From Klebsiella pneumoniae (GTDB lineage Bacteria > Verrucomicrobiota > Verrucomicrobiia > Limisphaerales > SXTU01), in the NCBI GenBank assembly GCA_943330855.2, contig CALQJI020000001.1, positions 1 to 64,000 of the forward strand: a DNA stretch of 64,000 nucleotides, read 5' to 3'. The translations under genes and the position numbers were made by a program. Each line of letters opens with the position of its first letter. Positions within the stretch are counted from its first letter, which is position 1. Positions 9,049-17,266 of this stretch are shown here, piece after piece. The notes below the pieces were generated by a model. The model had not been told where the DNA came from. It worked only from the letters and a program-made list of their open reading frames with translations, and searched no databases.

Positions 9049-11427
9049 TCACTTCTTGCCGGACTTGGACGGCGTCTTGGCAGCGGGCTTGGTTTCCGGC
9101 TTCGCTTCGGCGAGTTGCTGGCGGGTGGGGTCAATGCGGAGCGCGCCGCCGCTGGCGAAGGACTGCGTGATTTGCTGGCCGTTGACCTTCATGTTCATTG
9201 CCACGAAGACGGTGCGGTGCATGCCCTTCACCGCGTTGGTGGCGGTGATAATGTCGAAGACAATTTCCTTGTCGTCCTTCGTGATGGACTTGGCCTCGGC
9301 GGTAACACCGGAAGGCAGCCCCATGAGCTTGACCTCCGCGCGGCCCTCGAAGGCCGTCTTCTGGTCGAGCGCACAGATATACTTCACCGGCGTGCCGACG
9401 ATGGTGTTGGTCTGCGCCAGCTTGCCGCTCACGAAGGCGGGCGCGACCTCGAGGTCGGTGAGCTGCGAGGAGGCGTAAGCCGTGCCGCCGCCGATGGTGG
9501 CCGAGGCCAAGAAGGCAATCTTCCAGCCCTTCGTGGCTGCGTTGCCATTGGCGTTGAGGCTATAGACGGCCGACTTCTCACCCTTCGGGATGGTGATGTC
9601 CGGGGTGCTGCCGGTGCCGGGCGGGTTGTAGAGGTTGATGACCTTGATGGGTTCGTCGAAGCCTTCCTTGCGCTCTACGACAATCGTCACGTCGAGCGAA
9701 CCGCTCTGGACGAGGGGAGCCTTGAGCGGCTGCACGCTGATTTTGAAGGGCAGTTCGTCCACGACGGCGACGGCAATCTTGTCCGTCCAAGTCTGGTAAT
9801 AGATGCCGTCGTTGCCGTTCTGCACGAGGTCGTAGTTCTGCCAGATGCCACCCTTGGCAGGGGTCTTCGCGTCAGCGGCGGTGCGGACGGCGAGGTCCGC
9901 GAGCTTGCCGCTGATGGGCGCATCGGCTCGAGCCTCGAAGACCACCGGCCAGGTCGTCTGGTCGCGGGGCACCGGGGTGGCCTGCATCGTGATGCCGGAA
10001 GGGAAGTTCTCCATCAGGAACTCGAGGTCGCCGGAATCGCCCGGCAGGTCGGTGCGGCGGACGGATTGCAGCGAGGCGAAGCGGTTGCCGCGCGCAACGA
10101 CGATGGACTTGCGAGTCTGCGTGTCGTAACGGCCCGTGTCCGCGATGTAGGTGCTGATTTCGGGCACGACCGCCGTCAACTCGACGCGGTAGGTGCAGTC
10201 CGGCCCGCCGTTGCCGAGGTGGTCGGTAATCTTGATGGTGAACTCGCCGTCCTTCGGGAACGTGAAGCGCACTTTGCTGTCCGAGCCGCCACTGTCGTCA
10301 TTGCTGGTGAGCACCTTACCGTCGGCGTCACAGACCGCGAGCACGGTGTCGAGCTGCGAGCGGATGCGGCGGGCATACACGTTGATGTCGAAGGTCTGGC
10401 CCTTCTTGGCGTTGAAGCGGAACCAGTCCACGTCGCCCTTCTTGCCAATGATGCCGTTGAAGGCGAGCGGCAGTTCGCCGGGTGCGACCGCCACCTGTTT
10501 CACCTCGTCGTTCGGTTCCTTCTCCAGCACGTTCGCGAAGGGCGAGATCCGGACGGTGTTAAAGCTCGGCGCGATGAGACCCTTGCGTTCAGCGAACACG
10601 CCGAACTTGAACTTACCCGGCTGCGGGAGGCTGAAGGTCTGCGCGATGTCGCCCGACGCGTCGCCGATGAACTTCACTTCCAGCGACTCGCCGGCCTTGC
10701 CGCCGGGCGGAAACACCGCGCTAGGCCGGGGGAAACTGCCGATGTGGACGCGGTAGGGGTTGCCAGCACCGCCGTAGCTCGTCTCGCGGACCTCGATGAG
10801 ATACTCGCCGTCCGCCGGGGCGACGATGGTGGCGTAAGCGTCCTGGATGAAGAGTGCGGTGTCGTCGGCCTTCGCGAGCACCTTGCCGCTCTTGGTGAGG
10901 ATGGCGACGTAGGGGTCAAACATTGTGCGACCGAGGCGCATGCCCTCGACCTCGACCGAGATGGGTTCGCCCTTCTTGGCGGCGACCAAGTAGTAGTCCA
11001 CGTCCTCGTTGGTCATGGTGCCGAGCACGGTCGAGTTCATCGCGACGGGTTGGGCCTTGTCCGGCGTGGTGTTCGGCTCCTTCTCGTCCACCTGCGCATA
11101 AGCGCCGACGACGAAGGTGCGTAGGTCGGAGACGCCAGTCTTGGTGCGGATGCGAATCTTGTGCTCGCCGAGCGGGCAGTCGGCCTCAATCTTCACGCGC
11201 GCGAGCACGAAGCCGTCCTTCACTTCCTTCAGTTCCAGCACCTTCACGCCCGGTTCGTAGAGGAGAACTTCTTCGGCGTCGGCAAGTCGGGAGCCGTTGA
11301 ACTTCAACTCAACCTCGGTGCCGCGTTGCACCCCGTTGGGCGTGGTGCTTTGCAGCGTGGGAGCGACGGCCCCGGCGACAAGCGCGGAGGCGGCGAGGAG
11401 GGCGAGGGCGAGGGTGCGGGTGTTCAT
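9049..11427 (-). CDS. exported protein with PPC (pre-peptidase C-terminal) domains
   Basis: 792 residues with a signal peptide (about 1-20). An IPT/TIG-like strand-rich N-terminus (PTLQSTTPNGVQRGTEVEL) is followed by two PPC-type domains, each opening with the calcium-domain-like EPN motif: EKEPNTTPDKAQPV then VDYYLVAAKKGE, and EKEPNDEVKQV then VDWFRFNAKKGQ. The C-terminal tail is rich in Lys, Ala and Pro. No catalytic domain is visible, so a binding or structural role in the periplasm or at the cell surface is inferred. Its stop lies 30 bp before the DUF1549 start and the genes are clearly one transcription unit. Heptamer repeats occupy its leader. Confidence 0.85.
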   Translation of the reverse strand: MNTRTLALALLAASALVAGAVAPTLQSTTPNGVQRGTEVELKFNGSRLADAEEVLLYEPGVKVLELKEVKDGFVLARVKIEADCPLGEHKIRIRTKTGVSDLRTFVVGAYAQVDEKEPNTTPDKAQPVAMNSTVLGTMTNEDVDYYLVAAKKGEPISVEVEGMRLGRTMFDPYVAILTKSGKVLAKADDTALFIQDAYATIVAPADGEYLIEVRETSYGGAGNPYRVHIGSFPRPSAVFPPGGKAGESLEVKFIGDASGDIAQTFSLPQPGKFKFGVFAERKGLIAPSFNTVRISPFANVLEKEPNDEVKQVAVAPGELPLAFNGIIGKKGDVDWFRFNAKKGQTFDINVYARRIRSQLDTVLAVCDADGKVLTSNDDSGGSDSKVRFTFPKDGEFTIKITDHLGNGGPDCTYRVELTAVVPEISTYIADTGRYDTQTRKSIVVARGNRFASLQSVRRTDLPGDSGDLEFLMENFPSGITMQATPVPRDQTTWPVVFEARADAPISGKLADLAVRTAADAKTPAKGGIWQNYDLVQNGNDGIYYQTWTDKIAVAVVDELPFKISVQPLKAPLVQSGSLDVTIVVERKEGFDEPIKVINLYNPPGTGSTPDITIPKGEKSAVYSLNANGNAATKGWKIAFLASATIGGGTAYASSQLTDLEVAPAFVSGKLAQTNTIVGTPVKYICALDQKTAFEGRAEVKLMGLPSGVTAEAKSITKDDKEIVFDIITATNAVKGMHRTVFVAMNMKVNGQQITQSFASGGALRIDPTRQQLAEAKPETKPAAKTPSKSGKK

Positions 11428-11431
11428 GCGG

Positions 11432-11464
11432 AAGTTCAGTGTTCAGTAATCGGTGTTCAGTAAC
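11432..11464 (-). repeat. heptanucleotide leader repeat ACTGAAC (4 units)
   Basis: On the minus strand ACTGAAC, ACCGATT, ACTGAAC, ACTGAAC succeed each other at 7-base steps, ending just before the ATG at 11427. Same repeat type as at 6272-6296 and 9022-9043. Confidence 0.6.
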
Positions 11465-11499
11465 CTAGTCGCGCGAAATCGGTCGGTCGTCTCTGTTTC

Positions 11500-11540
11500 A
11501 AGAACAACGGGGCAATGCCGTGTGCCGGACATTGCCCCGT
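11500..11540 (-). terminator. probable intrinsic terminator or attenuator after DUF1501 gene
   Basis: ACGGGGCAATG (11507-11517) and CATTGCCCCGT (11530-11540) form a perfect 11-bp stem with a 12-nt loop. Read on the minus strand it is followed by TTGTTCTT. It lies 37 bp after the DUF1501 stop and before the PPC gene, so it would end or attenuate transcription entering the downstream genes. Confidence 0.6.
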
Positions 11541-11576
11541 CGGTAATCAGTTCGTCAGTCGCAGACCCATGCGCGC

Positions 11577-12899
11577 TTAGGCGAGCAAGTCCTTCTGGAC
11601 GTGACCATCAAGGACGATGGCCTGCGGACGGCCGCCGGGTGACATGAGGCGACGCTCCGGGTCAATGCCGATAAGGTTGTAAACCGTCGCCGAGTAATCG
11701 CTGACCGTGAGCGGGTCGTTCTCCGGTTCCGCGCCTTGGGCATCGGAGGAGCCGTGGACGTAGCCGCGCTTGACACCACCGCCCGCCATGACGATGGAGA
11801 AAACCTTGGGCCAGTGGTCACGACCAGCGGTCTGGTTAATCTTGGGCGTGCGACCGAACTCGGAGGTCACGTAAACCAAGGTGTTGTCGAGCATCCCGCG
11901 CTCGTCAAGGTCGCGGATGAGTCGGGCGAAGGCCTGGTCGAAGTTCGGCATCTGGTTTTCCATCGCGCGCTTGATGTTGTCGTGATGGTCCCAGCCGCCG
12001 TAGGTCATGGAGACGAAACGCACGCCGGATTCCACGAGGCGGCGGGCGAGCAGCATCCGCTGGCCGGCGGTGTTGCGACCGTATTCGTCGCGGAGCTTGG
12101 TGGATTCCTTCTCGATGTCGAACGCCTCGCGGGCCTTCTCCGACGAGATGAGGCTGTAAGCGCGTTGATAGAAGGTGTCCATGCCGTCGAGCGCGTCGGT
12201 TTTCTCCAGCTTGGAGAAGTGCTCGTCCACCGTGGCGCGCATCGAGCGGCGGGTGGCGAAGCGCTTGTCATCAATGCCGTTGGGCAAGCTGAGGTCGCGC
12301 ACCTTGAAGCCGGCGCTGGCCGGGTCCGAGCCGAGGCTGAACGGCGCGAACGCCGAACCGAGGTAGCCCGTGCCGCCATTCGCGGTCATCGATGGAATCG
12401 CGACGTAGGGCGGAAGGTTGTTGCGGGGTCCGAGCTCGTGGGAAACCACGGAGCCGAAGCTCGGATACTCCAGCGCGGGGCTGGGGCGGACGCCGGTCAT
12501 CATGTTGTGCGTGCCGCGCTCGTGGGCGGCTTCGCCGTGGGTCATAGAGCGAACGACCGTGATTTTGTCGGCAATCTTCGCGGTCTCCTTCATCAGCTCG
12601 GAGAAGTAAACGCCGTCGAGCTTGGTCTTAATGGTGCCCATCGGTCCGCGATACTCGATGGGGGCATACATCTTCGGGTCGAAGGACTCCTGATGCGCCA
12701 TGCCGCCGGGCAGGTAAATGTTAATGACGTTCTTGGCCTTGCCTTCTTTGGAGGGCGTCGCCTCGTAAGCCTGCGCCTTGAATGCGTCGCCGAGCGTCAA
12801 TCCTAGCGTGCCGAGCGCGCCGACCTGCAGGAAGTTGCGGCGGGAAGTGTAAAAGGAGTGGTCGGCCGAGTTGCACCAAGTGGGTTTTTGATTGCTCAT
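11577..12899 (-). CDS. DUF1501 protein, Tat-exported, alkaline-phosphatase-like fold
   Basis: 440 residues. The N-terminus has a twin-arginine signal (SRRNFLQVGALGTLGL, R20-R21). The body matches DUF1501: INIYLPGGMAHQESFDPK, a TVVRSMTHGEAAHERGTH block, GGWDHHDNIKRA, VTSEFGRTPKIN and GRDHWPKVFSIVMAGGG. The fold is sulfatase/phosphatase-like, and its conserved His/Asp residues suggest metal binding, but no reaction is proven for the family. It is first in the cytochrome operon after tilS and usually pairs with DUF1549/DUF1553 proteins, as here. Confidence 0.93.
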   Translation of the reverse strand: MSNQKPTWCNSADHSFYTSRRNFLQVGALGTLGLTLGDAFKAQAYEATPSKEGKAKNVINIYLPGGMAHQESFDPKMYAPIEYRGPMGTIKTKLDGVYFSELMKETAKIADKITVVRSMTHGEAAHERGTHNMMTGVRPSPALEYPSFGSVVSHELGPRNNLPPYVAIPSMTANGGTGYLGSAFAPFSLGSDPASAGFKVRDLSLPNGIDDKRFATRRSMRATVDEHFSKLEKTDALDGMDTFYQRAYSLISSEKAREAFDIEKESTKLRDEYGRNTAGQRMLLARRLVESGVRFVSMTYGGWDHHDNIKRAMENQMPNFDQAFARLIRDLDERGMLDNTLVYVTSEFGRTPKINQTAGRDHWPKVFSIVMAGGGVKRGYVHGSSDAQGAEPENDPLTVSDYSATVYNLIGIDPERRLMSPGGRPQAIVLDGHVQKDLLA

Positions 12900-12973
12900 A
12901 TGTTAAAAGTAATTCGCGACTGAGGGGTTGACGGCAAGGGGCAGGGGCACTATTCGAAAGCAATCCGAAATTC

Positions 12974-14329
12974 CTAAAATAGTTTCCGCGCCCGGCTCCA
13001 CCGCCACTCCAACTGCTTGCGCGTGGCCCCGGTGAGCTTGAACGGTTCGGCGATCCGCAGGCCCTCCACCCAGAACAAACGGCCATCCGCCGCCTCCGCC
13101 ACGAGCAAGCTCCGACGGGCAGCCGCAGGAATCTTCGCGTTGGTGAAGAGGTCTTGCAGCTTTGCTGGTCGCGTCATTCCGATTGGCTGGAAGCGGTCGC
13201 CAGGCCGCCAGTGCCGGAGCAGGACGCGGGGGCCGACTTGGTCCGCGTCGAAACGCTCGCGGTTCGGCGCCGCGCGAACTACGGAACGCGCGCCGCGCGC
13301 TTGGATTCGCCATGTCACCTGCACCCCGGCGAAGGACTCGGCCCCGCGCGTGCCACGCACTTCCATTACTTGAGCCTCCACGTTCAGCGCGGCGGTCACT
13401 GAGCGCTCGAACGACACACTGCCGGACGCTGCATCGCGCAGCAGCCAGCCGTCCTGCCACGAGTGCTTCACGTCGGGCTGGAGCCGGAGACGCTCCACGA
13501 GTTCGAAGTCAGCGGCGAGCTTCAGCCGCGTGAGCTCAAGACACACACACTGGCGCTGCACGGCGACGGGCAACCGCGCGAAGGCCACCCGCGCCTTGAC
13601 GCGCAGCCAGTCGCGCGCGGTCGCTTGCACGAACTCCGCCTCGTCGCCGACAATTTCCATTGTGCGCAGAACCGTGCGCTCCACTCCGGGCTGGTAACGC
13701 GTCCGCAGCAACGGCAGCAACTCGCGCCGGATGCGGTTGCGCAGGATGTCCACCGAAGCGTTCGAGGCGTCTTCGCGGAAACGAATCTTCTCCGCCCGCG
13801 CAAACTCCAGCAGCTCCGCCTTCGGCTGGTCGAGCAGCGGACGAATGAGCGCCACCGACTTGTCCGCCGGGGAAGTGCTCCGCCACTTCATTCCCGCCAA
13901 GCCGCCTCCGGCCCCGCGCAGCAGGCGCAGAAAAAATAGTTCCACCTGATCATCCGCGTGATGCGCCAGCGCGACGGTGTCCAGCAACAACCGCTTCGCT
14001 GTCCGCGCGAGAAACTCATGCCGCAACTCGCGCGCGGCCATCTCCACCGACCAGCCGCGTGCCTCGGCCAACGCCTTCACGTCCCCGCCTTCCACCACGC
14101 ATTCCAACCCCAACCCCCGCGCCACTCGCGCCACGAACCGCGCATCCCCATCGCTGGCCGCACCGCGCAGGCGATGGTTGAAGTGCGCCACCACCAACCG
14201 CCCGCCGTGCTCCGCCGCGAGTGTGTGCAGCACGCGTAGCAACACCATCGAGTCCATGCCGCCGGACACCGCCACGAGCACGCCCGCAGCTGTCGGCAGC
14301 GAGACGCGATGCCGGAGGTTCACAGCCAT
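12974..14329 (-). CDS. tilS: tRNA(Ile)-lysidine synthetase
   Basis: 451 residues from the ATG at 14329 (a GTG at 14350 would add 7). The N-terminal ATP-pyrophosphatase domain has the PP-loop VAVSGGMDSMVLL and FNHRLRGAASDGDARFV, plus LAHHADDQVELFFLRLLRG and REDASNASVDILRNRIR, all typical of TilS. The C-terminal part (LRHWRPGDRFQPIGM, KLQDLFTNAKIP) is the TilS-C substrate domain. It converts C34 of tRNA-Ile(CAU) to lysidine using lysine and ATP in the cytosol. Its stop is 74 bp before the DUF1501 gene; co-transcription is possible but functional linkage is not implied. Confidence 0.95.
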   Translation of the reverse strand: MAVNLRHRVSLPTAAGVLVAVSGGMDSMVLLRVLHTLAAEHGGRLVVAHFNHRLRGAASDGDARFVARVARGLGLECVVEGGDVKALAEARGWSVEMAARELRHEFLARTAKRLLLDTVALAHHADDQVELFFLRLLRGAGGGLAGMKWRSTSPADKSVALIRPLLDQPKAELLEFARAEKIRFREDASNASVDILRNRIRRELLPLLRTRYQPGVERTVLRTMEIVGDEAEFVQATARDWLRVKARVAFARLPVAVQRQCVCLELTRLKLAADFELVERLRLQPDVKHSWQDGWLLRDAASGSVSFERSVTAALNVEAQVMEVRGTRGAESFAGVQVTWRIQARGARSVVRAAPNRERFDADQVGPRVLLRHWRPGDRFQPIGMTRPAKLQDLFTNAKIPAAARRSLLVAEAADGRLFWVEGLRIAEPFKLTGATRKQLEWRWSRARKLF

Positions 14330-14532
14330 GTGGGCGAGGAGCGGATACACGCCGGGATGCTAGAACGGAGGTCTGGTTTCACAAGGCGTTTGCGGACTAG
14401 GCTGCGTCACCGGCCCGACAGCCACGACTCCTCTACTCCGGCTCGTCACCTCCATTCGCCGATAACCCACTGGATGCTGAGTTATGAACTTCAGCCAGCC
14501 CTGTCATGGAGGTTCGCTCTACGAACGGAATC

Positions 14533-14570
14533 ACTACATCCGTAGTTGACGCAGTCACTACAGGTGTAGT
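14533..14570 (+). promoter_or_regulatory. double dyad operator, probable BlaI-type repressor sites
   Basis: Two inverted repeats, ACTAC-ATCC-GTAGT (14533-14546) and ACTACA-GG-TGTAGT (14557-14570), lie with centres 24 bp apart and end 15 bp before the repressor start. BlaI/MecI repressors bind TACA/TGTA dyads, so autoregulation of the downstream genes is a direct prediction. Confidence 0.7.
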
Positions 14571-14585
14571 AGTTCCTTCCGGGTG

Positions 14586-14969
14586 ATGCAGCCACCTGAT
14601 ATTTCCGAGTCCGAATGGGTCGTGATGGAGGCGCTCTGGCAAGGTGCTCCTCAGACCGCGTCGGAGATCACCAAAAGCCTGCGCCCCACCACGAACTGGG
14701 CGGAGAACACGGTTCGCACGCTGCTCACGCGACTGGTGGAGAAGGGCGCGCTGAAGAAGGACGAGAACGCTAGCGGCACCCGGGTCTTCTCCCCGGCGGT
14801 GCAGCGCGAGGCGTGTGTGGGCGCGGAGAGCGAGTCCTTCATGCAACGAGTCTTTCGCGGGGCTTCGAAACCGCTGCTCGTCCACTTCGCGCAGAATGCC
14901 CAGCTTACGCCGGAGGAAGTGCGCGAGCTGAAAAGGATGCTCGATCAATCGCTGAAGAACCAAAGCTGA
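14586..14969 (+). CDS. blaI: BlaI/MecI-family transcriptional repressor
   Basis: 127 residues with the family's winged-helix N-terminus: ISESEWVVMEALWQ, then TASEITKSL, then WAENTVRTLLTRLVEKGAL with its recognition helix. A C-terminal dimerisation part ends in LTPEEVRELKRMLDQ. BlaI/MecI proteins dimerise on TACA/TGTA dyads and are inactivated by proteolysis triggered by the cognate sensor peptidase, which is encoded 20 bp downstream. ATG 14586 is preferred to the adjoining GTG at 14583. The two dyads upstream suggest it represses its own operon. The symbol denotes family membership only; no beta-lactamase gene lies next to it. Confidence 0.9.
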   Translation: MQPPDISESEWVVMEALWQGAPQTASEITKSLRPTTNWAENTVRTLLTRLVEKGALKKDENASGTRVFSPAVQREACVGAESESFMQRVFRGASKPLLVHFAQNAQLTPEEVRELKRMLDQSLKNQS

Positions 14970-14989
14970 ATTAACCATCCCGTCACGCC

Positions 14990-16516
14990 ATGAACCCACT
15001 CGAAAGCTTCTTCCAATGGCTGCTCGCCACCAGCCTGCGGGCATCGGTGCTCGCCCTCGTGGTGCTGGGGCTGCAGTTCGTCCTCAGTCGCTGGCTACCC
15101 GCGCGATGGCGTCATGCTTTGTGGCTGCCGGTGGTGCTGGTGCTTCTGGCACCGATGCTGCCCGCGAGCCGCTTCAGCGTGGAGAATAGCTTCCTCACAG
15201 AGTCGGGCAGCAACCTGGCCGGGTCGCAGTCCACCGTGATGTCGGAATCGAAGGTCGAAATCCCGACAGTGGCACAAGCCGCATCGCGGCAGCCGAGCGG
15301 ACTGCAATTCCTCTTTGGCGCATGGCTGCTGGGCGCTTGCGGCGTGCTCGTCGTCGGTGGGGTTGGCTATCGGCGGAGCCTGCGCCGGATCACGCGTGGA
15401 GCGGTGGCGACCAGCAACGCGAACAACGAGTCGGTGGCCCGGGTCGCGCAGCAACTTGGCGTGAAACGCGTGCCCCAAGTGATCATGTCCTCCGCCGTGG
15501 ACAGCCCGGCCGTGGCGGGATTGCTGCGTCCGGTGCTGTTGCTGCCGGCGAGCTTCCCCGAGGGATTTTCCGCCAATGAGGCGCGCATGGTCTTGCTGCA
15601 CGAGCTCACCCATCTCAAGCGCCACGACTTACCGTTGAACTGGCTGCTGTGCGTGCTCCAGGCCTTGCACTGGTTTAATCCACTGCTCTGGCTGGCCTTC
15701 GCGCGCATGAGGGCGGACCGCGAGACGGCGTGCGATGCCCAAGTGCTCGGAGCCGATGCGGAGGACCGCCGGGCTGACTACGGCCATGCCTTGCTGAAGC
15801 TGCAAAACTCGGAGTCCAACTCGGGCCTGAGCCTGGCCTTCGTCGGCATCTTCGAGCGCGCCGGGATGCGCTCGCGCATTCGCGCCATTGCCATGCACCG
15901 CCGTCCGCATCCGGTGTGGAGCTTGGCTGCGGGAAGCATGATCGCCGCGCTCACCGTGGTGGGCGCGACGCGAGCGCAGGAGGTCAAGTCCGGCCAGGCT
16001 GGCTGGGGCGCGTTCGTCTCCTTCAAGGACGGCGCTCTGACGCTCAAGGGCAGTGGCAGCAGCCGGGTCTGGAACAACATCGCCGAAACCACCCAAGTCT
16101 TTCAGTGGGACAACGCCACCCGTGACTTCCAGCCCGCCAGCCCCGCCGAGGCCTTGAGCAAAGTGGCGGCCGGAACCTGGGTCTTCGTGGCTGAGAATCA
16201 GACGCACATCCGGGTGGGGGTGGCGAAAGAAGGCCACGTCACGGGCACCTTCGTATCATTCAAGGAAGGCCGACTCCTGTTGCTCGGCAAAGATCTCCCC
16301 GTGAGCAATTTCACTAAGAAATATGGCAATCAGCTCAACTATCCCAAGTTCGCCGAGAACGTCCCGGTGTTTGAAAGCATTGATGGCGGCGATTACACGC
16401 TGGCCGGCACTCCCGCCGCAATCTTGCCCAAGCTCAAGGAAGGCACGCTGGTCAAGGTTTACTACGGGCCGGGAGACGGCAGCTTCATCCGCATCGAAAT
16501 CGGGCAAAAGAAGTAG
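14990..16516 (+). CDS. BlaR1/MecR1-like M56 peptidase with a novel C-terminal sensor-position domain
   Basis: 508 residues. Membrane segments are seen at about 10-32, 42-58, 109-127 and 307-326. The M56 zinc peptidase has HELTH (204-208) and a downstream RETACDAQVL (E245). In BlaR1 the last membrane segment is followed by a penicillin-binding sensor. Here residues 338-508 are instead an unrecognised two-unit domain, each unit opening with FVSFK (342 and 421) and ending in an IRVGV or IRIEIG strand. No S-x-x-K beta-lactamase signature is present. The same domain makes up the next two secreted proteins. It should sense an extracytoplasmic signal and relieve BlaI repression; the ligand is unknown. 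Confidence 0.88.
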   Translation: MNPLESFFQWLLATSLRASVLALVVLGLQFVLSRWLPARWRHALWLPVVLVLLAPMLPASRFSVENSFLTESGSNLAGSQSTVMSESKVEIPTVAQAASRQPSGLQFLFGAWLLGACGVLVVGGVGYRRSLRRITRGAVATSNANNESVARVAQQLGVKRVPQVIMSSAVDSPAVAGLLRPVLLLPASFPEGFSANEARMVLLHELTHLKRHDLPLNWLLCVLQALHWFNPLLWLAFARMRADRETACDAQVLGADAEDRRADYGHALLKLQNSESNSGLSLAFVGIFERAGMRSRIRAIAMHRRPHPVWSLAAGSMIAALTVVGATRAQEVKSGQAGWGAFVSFKDGALTLKGSGSSRVWNNIAETTQVFQWDNATRDFQPASPAEALSKVAAGTWVFVAENQTHIRVGVAKEGHVTGTFVSFKEGRLLLLGKDLPVSNFTKKYGNQLNYPKFAENVPVFESIDGGDYTLAGTPAAILPKLKEGTLVKVYYGPGDGSFIRIEIGQKK

Positions 16517-16551
16517 CCGCCCATTTTTCACCCAAACGAACTCCATCCACT

Positions 16552-17202
16552 ATGCATCATCTCAGACCTTCCTCTCTTCGGACCTTCCTCACCTGTGGCC
16601 TCGTGCTCGCCCTGCTCGGCATCACGCCGTGGGCGCTCGTCGCGGCCGAGGCCCCAGCGCCGGCGCTGATCGACCAGAAGGACAAGTCTGGCTATGGCAA
16701 GTTCGTCTCCTTTAAGGACGGCACGCTGACGCTCAAGGGCAATTACAGCGGCTTGGTATGGCATGAAATCGCCGGGAAAACGCCGGTCGTTCACTGGGAC
16801 AACGCCGCCAACGAGTATAAGCCGTCGGGCACCGCCGAAATCTTGGCCAAGGTGGACGCTGGAACGTGGATCATCGTGGGCGGGAACCGGGCGCTCATCC
16901 GCGTCGGGGCGAGAAAGGGACACACCACCGGCACCTTCGTGTCGTTCAAGAATGACCGACTGCTGCTGCTCTCCTCCAACCTAGGCGGAAGTTACGTCAA
17001 GAAATACGGCAACCAGGTTCACTTCAGCAAATTCGCCGCCGACGTCCCCGTTTACGAAAGCCTCGATGGCGGCGACTACCAGTTGGTCGGCACGCCCGCG
17101 ACGACTTTGCCGAGCGTCAAGGAAGGGACCATTCTCACCGTTCACGGCGCCGGCGACGACAACATCACCCGAATCGAGATCGGTGTGCCGAAGAGCAAGT
17201 GA
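16552..17202 (+). CDS. secreted stand-alone copy of the BlaR-like sensor-position domain (1)
   Basis: 216 residues: a signal peptide (about 1-32, cleavage near VAAEA) and one complete two-unit domain. FVSFK occurs at 51 and again at 129 in this protein, a 78-residue spacing matching the 79 of the upstream peptidase. Shared landmarks include TLTLKG, VVHWDNAANEYKPSGTAE, ALIRVGARK, KKYGNQ, VPVYESLDGGDYQLVGTP and ITRIEIG. No catalytic motif was recognised. It starts 35 bp after the peptidase gene. It could be a soluble competitor, a ligand carrier or the regulated output; none is proven. The leader has no Shine-Dalgarno sequence. Confidence 0.8.
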   Translation: MHHLRPSSLRTFLTCGLVLALLGITPWALVAAEAPAPALIDQKDKSGYGKFVSFKDGTLTLKGNYSGLVWHEIAGKTPVVHWDNAANEYKPSGTAEILAKVDAGTWIIVGGNRALIRVGARKGHTTGTFVSFKNDRLLLLSSNLGGSYVKKYGNQVHFSKFAADVPVYESLDGGDYQLVGTPATTLPSVKEGTILTVHGAGDDNITRIEIGVPKSK

Positions 17203-17266
17203 TCCAGACCTGCGCCGCGTCCGCACCGCCTTGGTCCCTCAACCGAAAACACCAACCAAACACTTC

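Noticed and set aside
14583..14585. GTG start for the BlaI-family repressor
   Set aside because: Directly precedes an ATG in the same frame; the ATG is the simpler start.
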